Source: JANLQX01 sp043775075
Lineage (GTDB): Bacteria; Actinomycetota; Acidimicrobiia; Acidimicrobiales; JANYDT01
DNA: 18,185 bases
Assembly (NCBI GenBank): GCA_043775075.1
Contig: JAYVSS010000147.1
Span: 1-18,185, forward strand
Direction: 5' to 3'
The position numbers and the translations under genes are program-made. The stretch's first letter is position 1; each line of letters opens with the position of its first letter. Positions 14,809 through 18,185 of the stretch are shown here, in pieces. The notes below the pieces were generated by a model, which did no database searches, was not told the DNA's origin, and was given only the letters and a program-made list of their open reading frames with translations.

Positions 14809-15221
14809 CCGACCGTCGTGACGACGGCAAGAACGAGGAGGGCGAGGTTGCGAACGATGGCGTCGGGTCCAATCGGACGACTCCGCAGCGAGCCGAAACA
14901 CTGACAAACCGGGGTTCGTCCGTCGCGTAGCGTCCGAACAATTGCCGTGGTGAATGACAGCAGCAACACGATCGCCAAGGTCGCCCCGATCACCGCAGCG
15001 GAGCGTCGAAGCAGGCCGACGGCGAGCAACACGGCAATTGATGCTTCGAGGGCAGGGAGGAGTCGGGCCACGTACTTGGCCCACCGGCTCGGCACCCCGA
15101 GATCGCGAGCCGAGGTTTCGGCGGCCGCAAGGTCGTTGGCCTTGGCTAACGCAGCAGTGGCGAAAACCGCGCCCAGGGTGACCATTGCAACGACAACGAG
15201 CCCACGGTGCATTCGGTGCAT
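14805..15221 (-). CDS. MauE/DoxX-like redox-associated membrane protein
   Basis: Small integral membrane protein of 138 aa with four hydrophobic segments (about 7-27, 51-70, 75-95, 120-137). Matches to the MauE family are AKANDL after TM1, LGVPSRWAKYVARLLPALE before and into TM2, LSFTTAIVRTLRDGRTPVCQCFG (the CxCFG motif, C106/C108) and VRNLALLVLA. MauE-like proteins are linked to disulfide handling in the periplasm, and the Cys pair suggests a redox role. The start is ATG 15221 (an in-frame ATG follows at 15212) with GGAG 5 nt upstream. A longer frame to 15410 would run into menA coding sequence. The stop overlaps the menE start (ATGA), so the two are probably translated together. The link to menaquinone is inferred. 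Confidence 0.75.
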   Translation of the reverse strand: MHRMHRGLVVVAMVTLGAVFATAALAKANDLAAAETSARDLGVPSRWAKYVARLLPALEASIAVLLAVGLLRRSAAVIGATLAIVLLLSFTTAIVRTLRDGRTPVCQCFGSLRSRPIGPDAIVRNLALLVLAVVTTVG

Positions 15222-15309
15222 ACGGACTCCAACGGTAGGCGGGTTACGGTTGTTGGTCGTGGCCGGCCCACTCACTTCCCCCTCATCACCGTCACCGTCG
15301 GGTACCCCG
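15222..15309. promoter_or_regulatory. Divergent promoter region between mauE-like/menE and menA
   Basis: The 88 bp separate two divergent transcription units, so both promoters should lie here or just inside the genes. On the minus strand GGAG (15227-15230 complement) serves the mauE-like start. CCAAC and GTTGG flank a short imperfect dyad near 15230-15257. I see no well-spaced -35/-10 pair. A shared site would let mauE-menE and menA be controlled together; that is inference. Confidence 0.45.
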
Positions 15310-16209
15310 GTGACGGCTGTTCCTCCATCCGGGCTGAAGGCGTGGGTGCTCGGGGCGCGGCCGCGTACGCTTCCCGCCGCCGTCGTCCCGGTTGTGGTCG
15401 GCACGGTCATCGCCCACGTGCAACGTCCTGCCGGAACGACGACCAGCGTCGTTCGCGCCGGCCTGGCGTTGGTCGTTTCGTTGGCCCTCCAGGTGGGCGT
15501 GAACTACGCCAACGACTACTCAGACGGTATCCGGGGCACCGACGATGCTCGGGTCGGACCCCTGCGTCTCGTTGGCTCGAAGGTCAAGTCGGCCAAAGCA
15601 GTGAAGGCGGCGGCGTTCGCCTCCTTCGGCGTGGCCGCCGCATGCGGACTGGTCTTGGCGTTGTTGACCAGTTGGTGGCTCATCGCCGTCGGGCTGGGGG
15701 CGATCGTCGCGGCTTGGGGTTACACCGGAGGACCCCGGCCGTACGGCTACGCCGGGCTAGGCGAAGTCTTCGTGTTTGTCTTCTTCGGTGTTGTGGCCGT
15801 GGCGGGGTCAGCGTTCGTGCAACACGAACGATTGTCCGTGGCCTGTTTCGTTGGATCGCTTCCGGTGGGGTTGCTGGCCACGGCGTTGCTGGTGACGAAC
15901 AATCTCCGAGACATCCCGGGGGACTCGATAGTCGGAAAGCGCACGTTGGCGGTTCGCCTCGGCGATCGCCGCACCCGCCAGTTCTATCTTGCGCTGGTGG
16001 CGGGGTCCCTGGTGGGCGTGGTGGCACTGGCCGTCGTGCTTCGTCGTCCCTGGGTGCTCCTTGGTCTCGCCGGGGCGGTTGTGGCGATTGCGCCGATACG
16101 TGTTGTGCGCGCCGGGGCGCAGGGGCGTTCGCTTATTGCGGTGCTTGGTGCCACCGGGAAAGTGCAGCTGGCCGTGGGGGCGCTGGTTTCGATCGGCGCG
16201 CTGCTGTGA
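15310..16209 (+). CDS. menA: 1,4-Dihydroxy-2-naphthoate polyprenyltransferase MenA
   Basis: Integral membrane UbiA-family enzyme that attaches the polyprenyl chain to dihydroxynaphthoate, giving demethylmenaquinone. The 299-aa protein opens with LKAWVLGARPRTLPAAVVPV (residues 9-28), the usual MenA N-terminus. The first Asp-rich site is NDYSDGIRGTDDARVGPLR (68-86) and the second TNNLRDIPGDSIVGKRTLA (196-214); both bind the prenyl diphosphate through Mg2+. About eight or nine membrane helices are visible. I chose GTG 15310 because it starts just before the conserved region. The frame is open far upstream (to 14947), but that stretch overlaps the divergent mauE-like gene and has no MenA similarity. 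The next gene starts 59 bp after the stop. Confidence 0.93.
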   Translation: MTAVPPSGLKAWVLGARPRTLPAAVVPVVVGTVIAHVQRPAGTTTSVVRAGLALVVSLALQVGVNYANDYSDGIRGTDDARVGPLRLVGSKVKSAKAVKAAAFASFGVAAACGLVLALLTSWWLIAVGLGAIVAAWGYTGGPRPYGYAGLGEVFVFVFFGVVAVAGSAFVQHERLSVACFVGSLPVGLLATALLVTNNLRDIPGDSIVGKRTLAVRLGDRRTRQFYLALVAGSLVGVVALAVVLRRPWVLLGLAGAVVAIAPIRVVRAGAQGRSLIAVLGATGKVQLAVGALVSIGALL

Positions 16210-16268
16210 CGATGGGCAGAGTTGGCGGTGCTGCGCTGATGAGCGGGGCGCAATCCGGTGAAGGCTGA

Positions 16269-18002
16269 GTGACCCGGCGCTCGACGTCTCGTCGCGGCGG
16301 CCATCCCGACGACGCGCTGCGCCGGCTGGCCCGATCGGGGCGCCCGACACTCGGCCAGACGGTTGATCCGGGACGGACCTCGAAGCCGCCGTCAGCCACC
16401 CGCCAATTCAATACTGCGGCCATCGTTGTGCTCGCCCTCGCTACGGCTGGGGCGTTGGTGCCGTTTGCCGTCCCGCAGAACCGACTGGCGATGAGCGGGA
16501 TGAAATCCGGGTCGATCCTTAAGGCATCGGGCGTTAAGCGTCTCAAGGTGAAGATCGTGGTGGGGCCGACCACGGCGCTGGCCGGACTCGATGTCCGTTT
16601 GGACGGACAGGTCGTGGCGATTGTGCGAAAAGCCGACTACGCCGTCTGGACACCGCCCCCGGCGCTGGCCGATGGACCCCACCAGCTTTCGGTGCGGTCC
16701 GGTTCATCGGTGCTGTGGCGGGGCCCGGCCCACCGCGAACTGCACTTCGTCGTCGACCGAGTCCGTCCCGATCTTTCGGTGCAGGCCCGACGCAACGTTG
16801 GCGGGAGTGCCCTCGTCATTGAGGGTTCGACGGAGGTGGGCGTTGAACTCCGGGTGAACGGAGTGGTCGTTCCGGTGGTCAAAGACGGACCGACCAAGGG
16901 GACGTTTCGGGCGGATTTTCGGCGGGCCCCGATCGGCACCGTCGAGATTGTTGCTACCGACGCCGCCCACAATCAACGCCGACGACTGGTGCGCACCCGA
17001 CTGCAGAAACAGAAAATCCGTGCCGTCCACGTCACCCCGCGCGGTTGGCTCATCCGGTCGGTGCGTGACCCAACATTCCGCATGGCGGCCAATGGCCAAA
17101 TCAATGCGGTGATGCTGACGCTCAAAGATGAAGAGGGCAACCTGGCCTACACATCTTCCGTGGCCAAAGCGGTGAGTCTGGGCGCCGGGTCCGGCGTGCT
17201 CGATCTCCGCCGTACCGTCGATGAACTGCACGCCAAGGGCATTCGTGTTGTTGGACGAGTGGTGGCGTTCCGTGACCCGCTCTACGTCGCCGATGCGGTC
17301 AAAGGCGGCCAGCTCGATCGCGTCGTCCGTACCGTGGCGGGAGAGCCGTTTGTCGGTTCGGACGGCGTGTTCGCCAACCCGGTGAACCCCGATGCCCAGC
17401 AGTACGTACTCGACATCGTCGCCGAGGTGGCGAACTCGGGAATTGACGACCTCATCCTCGATGACGTCCGGCGCCCTCGTGGGGATCGAAGCTCAATGCA
17501 ACTCAGCGGACTTCCCCCGGGCCTCGCCGGGCTCGACGAATCGCTGGCCGCCTTTACTCGCCGAGCGGGGGCTCAGCTGCGCGGGCTCGATGTCGGTTTC
17601 GGGATCACGGTGCTCGGGGCGTCAATCGAGGATCCGAGCGCCTACGGGCAGAATTTGGCCCGGCTAGCTCCGATCGTTGACTACATTGCTCCGAAGCTCT
17701 TTCCGTCTCGATTCCCACTGGGTACGTTCGGGGTGGCGAACCCCGCGGCGTCGCCCCATGACATCGTGGCTGCGGCAATCAAGGCGGTCTTTCGGAAGAT
17801 TTCCTCCACGGACGCAGCAATGTTGCCGTTCCTCCAGGACTTCTCGGAGGGCCGCCCGAATGGACCGGCCGATGTGCGCGCGCAGATTGACGCAGTCGAC
17901 GAGCTAGGCGTGGCTCGGTGGGTGCTGGTGGACCCAAAAATGTCCTACAACACAGGGGGCATCCCGAAGACAGCGAAACCCATTCTTAAAACTCCGCAAT
18001 AA
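16269..18002 (+). CDS. Membrane-anchored putative glycoside hydrolase (DUF4015-like)
   Basis: Protein of 577 aa with an Arg/Ser-rich cytoplasmic N-terminus (1-45), one membrane segment (about 49-67) and a large outer part. Residues about 90-240 are beta-rich with repeated VDRVRPDLS and ATDAAHNQ type ends, like two Ig-like modules. The C-terminal domain (about 250-565) matches the DUF4015 putative glycosidase family: RAVHVTPRGW (251-260), INAVMLTLKDEEGNLAY, ELHAKGIRVVGRVVAFRDP, NPVNPDAQQYVLDIVAEV and GIDDLILDDVRRP (391-403). The last differs from the family's 'FDEIqFDYvRFP': Tyr and Phe are replaced by Asp and Arg, so activity is uncertain. The GTG start has GAAGG just upstream. Its 3' end overlaps the convergent hydrolase gene by 17 bp. 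A cell-wall or surface polysaccharide role is inferred. Confidence 0.78.
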   Translation: MTRRSTSRRGGHPDDALRRLARSGRPTLGQTVDPGRTSKPPSATRQFNTAAIVVLALATAGALVPFAVPQNRLAMSGMKSGSILKASGVKRLKVKIVVGPTTALAGLDVRLDGQVVAIVRKADYAVWTPPPALADGPHQLSVRSGSSVLWRGPAHRELHFVVDRVRPDLSVQARRNVGGSALVIEGSTEVGVELRVNGVVVPVVKDGPTKGTFRADFRRAPIGTVEIVATDAAHNQRRRLVRTRLQKQKIRAVHVTPRGWLIRSVRDPTFRMAANGQINAVMLTLKDEEGNLAYTSSVAKAVSLGAGSGVLDLRRTVDELHAKGIRVVGRVVAFRDPLYVADAVKGGQLDRVVRTVAGEPFVGSDGVFANPVNPDAQQYVLDIVAEVANSGIDDLILDDVRRPRGDRSSMQLSGLPPGLAGLDESLAAFTRRAGAQLRGLDVGFGITVLGASIEDPSAYGQNLARLAPIVDYIAPKLFPSRFPLGTFGVANPAASPHDIVAAAIKAVFRKISSTDAAMLPFLQDFSEGRPNGPADVRAQIDAVDELGVARWVLVDPKMSYNTGGIPKTAKPILKTPQ

Positions 18003-18185
18003 ACCCGCCGACGAGCGCGGCGAACTCCTGCGGCCGCTCGGCCGGGCAGCTATGCCCGGTGTCGACCAGTTGGCGGTGCGTGGCCAACGGAAGGCCTTCC
18101 GTGAGGCGTTCTCCTAGCGCCGTGAACTTGTGATCGTCGATGCCGGTCACGATCAACGTGGGGATCTCCAGTTCATGCAGCCGCG
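17986..18185 (-). CDS. menH: Alpha/beta hydrolase, probably MenH (SHCHC synthase), C-terminal part
   Basis: The minus-strand frame enters from the right edge and ends with TAA (17986-17988), giving about 66 residues. They read LEIPTLIVTGIDDHKF, then a helix, then VDTGHSCPAERPQEFAALVGGFI. This is the last part of an alpha/beta hydrolase: the strand before the acid loop, and the catalytic His in GHS. The 'G.(D).DxKF' signature is characteristic of MenH, which eliminates pyruvate to form SHCHC, the step before OSB synthase. With menE and menA nearby this fits well. The nucleophile Ser motif lies outside the window, so a different hydrolase cannot be excluded. It overlaps the 3' end of the DUF4015-like gene. 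Confidence 0.65.
   Translation of the reverse strand, partial: RLHELEIPTLIVTGIDDHKFTALGERLTEGLPLATHRQLVDTGHSCPAERPQEFAALVGGFIAEF

Noticed and set aside
14809..15084. N-terminal extension of MenE
   Set aside because: The extra residues are Arg/Pro-rich, have no similarity to MenE and overlap the mauE-like gene; ATG 14808 gives an ATGA overlap.
14947..15309. Longer MenA start at 14947
   Set aside because: It would run antisense through the mauE-like gene, and MenA homology begins only after GTG 15310.

Overview
The window is high-GC DNA that uses GTG and TTG starts freely. Its gene content points to an actinobacterium: a BldD-type regulator, an hrcA-dnaJ pair, and a menaquinone set (menE, menA and probably menH). 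An Acidimicrobiia-like lineage would fit, but this is inferred from gene content only. I see no rRNA or tRNA genes, CRISPR array, transposase or intact mobile element.

Left block (1-4216, + strand): the last codons of a BMP/PnrA-type substrate-binding lipoprotein, its double-domain ABC ATPase and one YufP-like permease, which together suggest nucleoside import. A class I DNA photolyase follows 24 bp later. Middle block (4282-9481, + strand): hrcA, dnaJ and rsmE, a 279-bp regulatory gap, a bldD-family regulator with an altered c-di-GMP signature, and hemW. HrcA and DnaJ belong to heat-shock control, RsmE to ribosome modification and HemW to haem handling.

Broken block (9482-13626): a large LuxR/LAL-type ATPase regulator on the minus strand, downstream of menE, is in pieces. 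Its C-terminal HTH lies at 9497-9660 and its ATPase/TPR part at 11755-13610. Between them sits about 2.1 kb of unrelated DNA carrying a 5'-truncated AHSA1/SRPBCC gene, an intact dihydrofolate-reductase-like gene and a 5'-truncated, frameshifted animal-type haem peroxidase. All the frameshifts I found fall in these broken genes, which suggests decay after an illegitimate recombination event.

Right block (13627-18185): menE overlaps a MauE/DoxX-like membrane redox gene upstream of it (both minus). menA is divergent. It is followed by a membrane-anchored DUF4015-type glycosidase-like protein, whose 3' end overlaps that of a convergent alpha/beta hydrolase with a MenH-like signature, cut by the window edge. 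MenE (OSB-CoA synthesis), MenA (prenylation) and the likely MenH belong to one pathway, so this block is a menaquinone locus with two associated membrane proteins.

I do not see a convincing new multi-gene system. The best leads are the Asp-to-Asn change in the BldD c-di-GMP motif, the nested gene debris inside the LuxR gene, and the MauE-MenE coupling.
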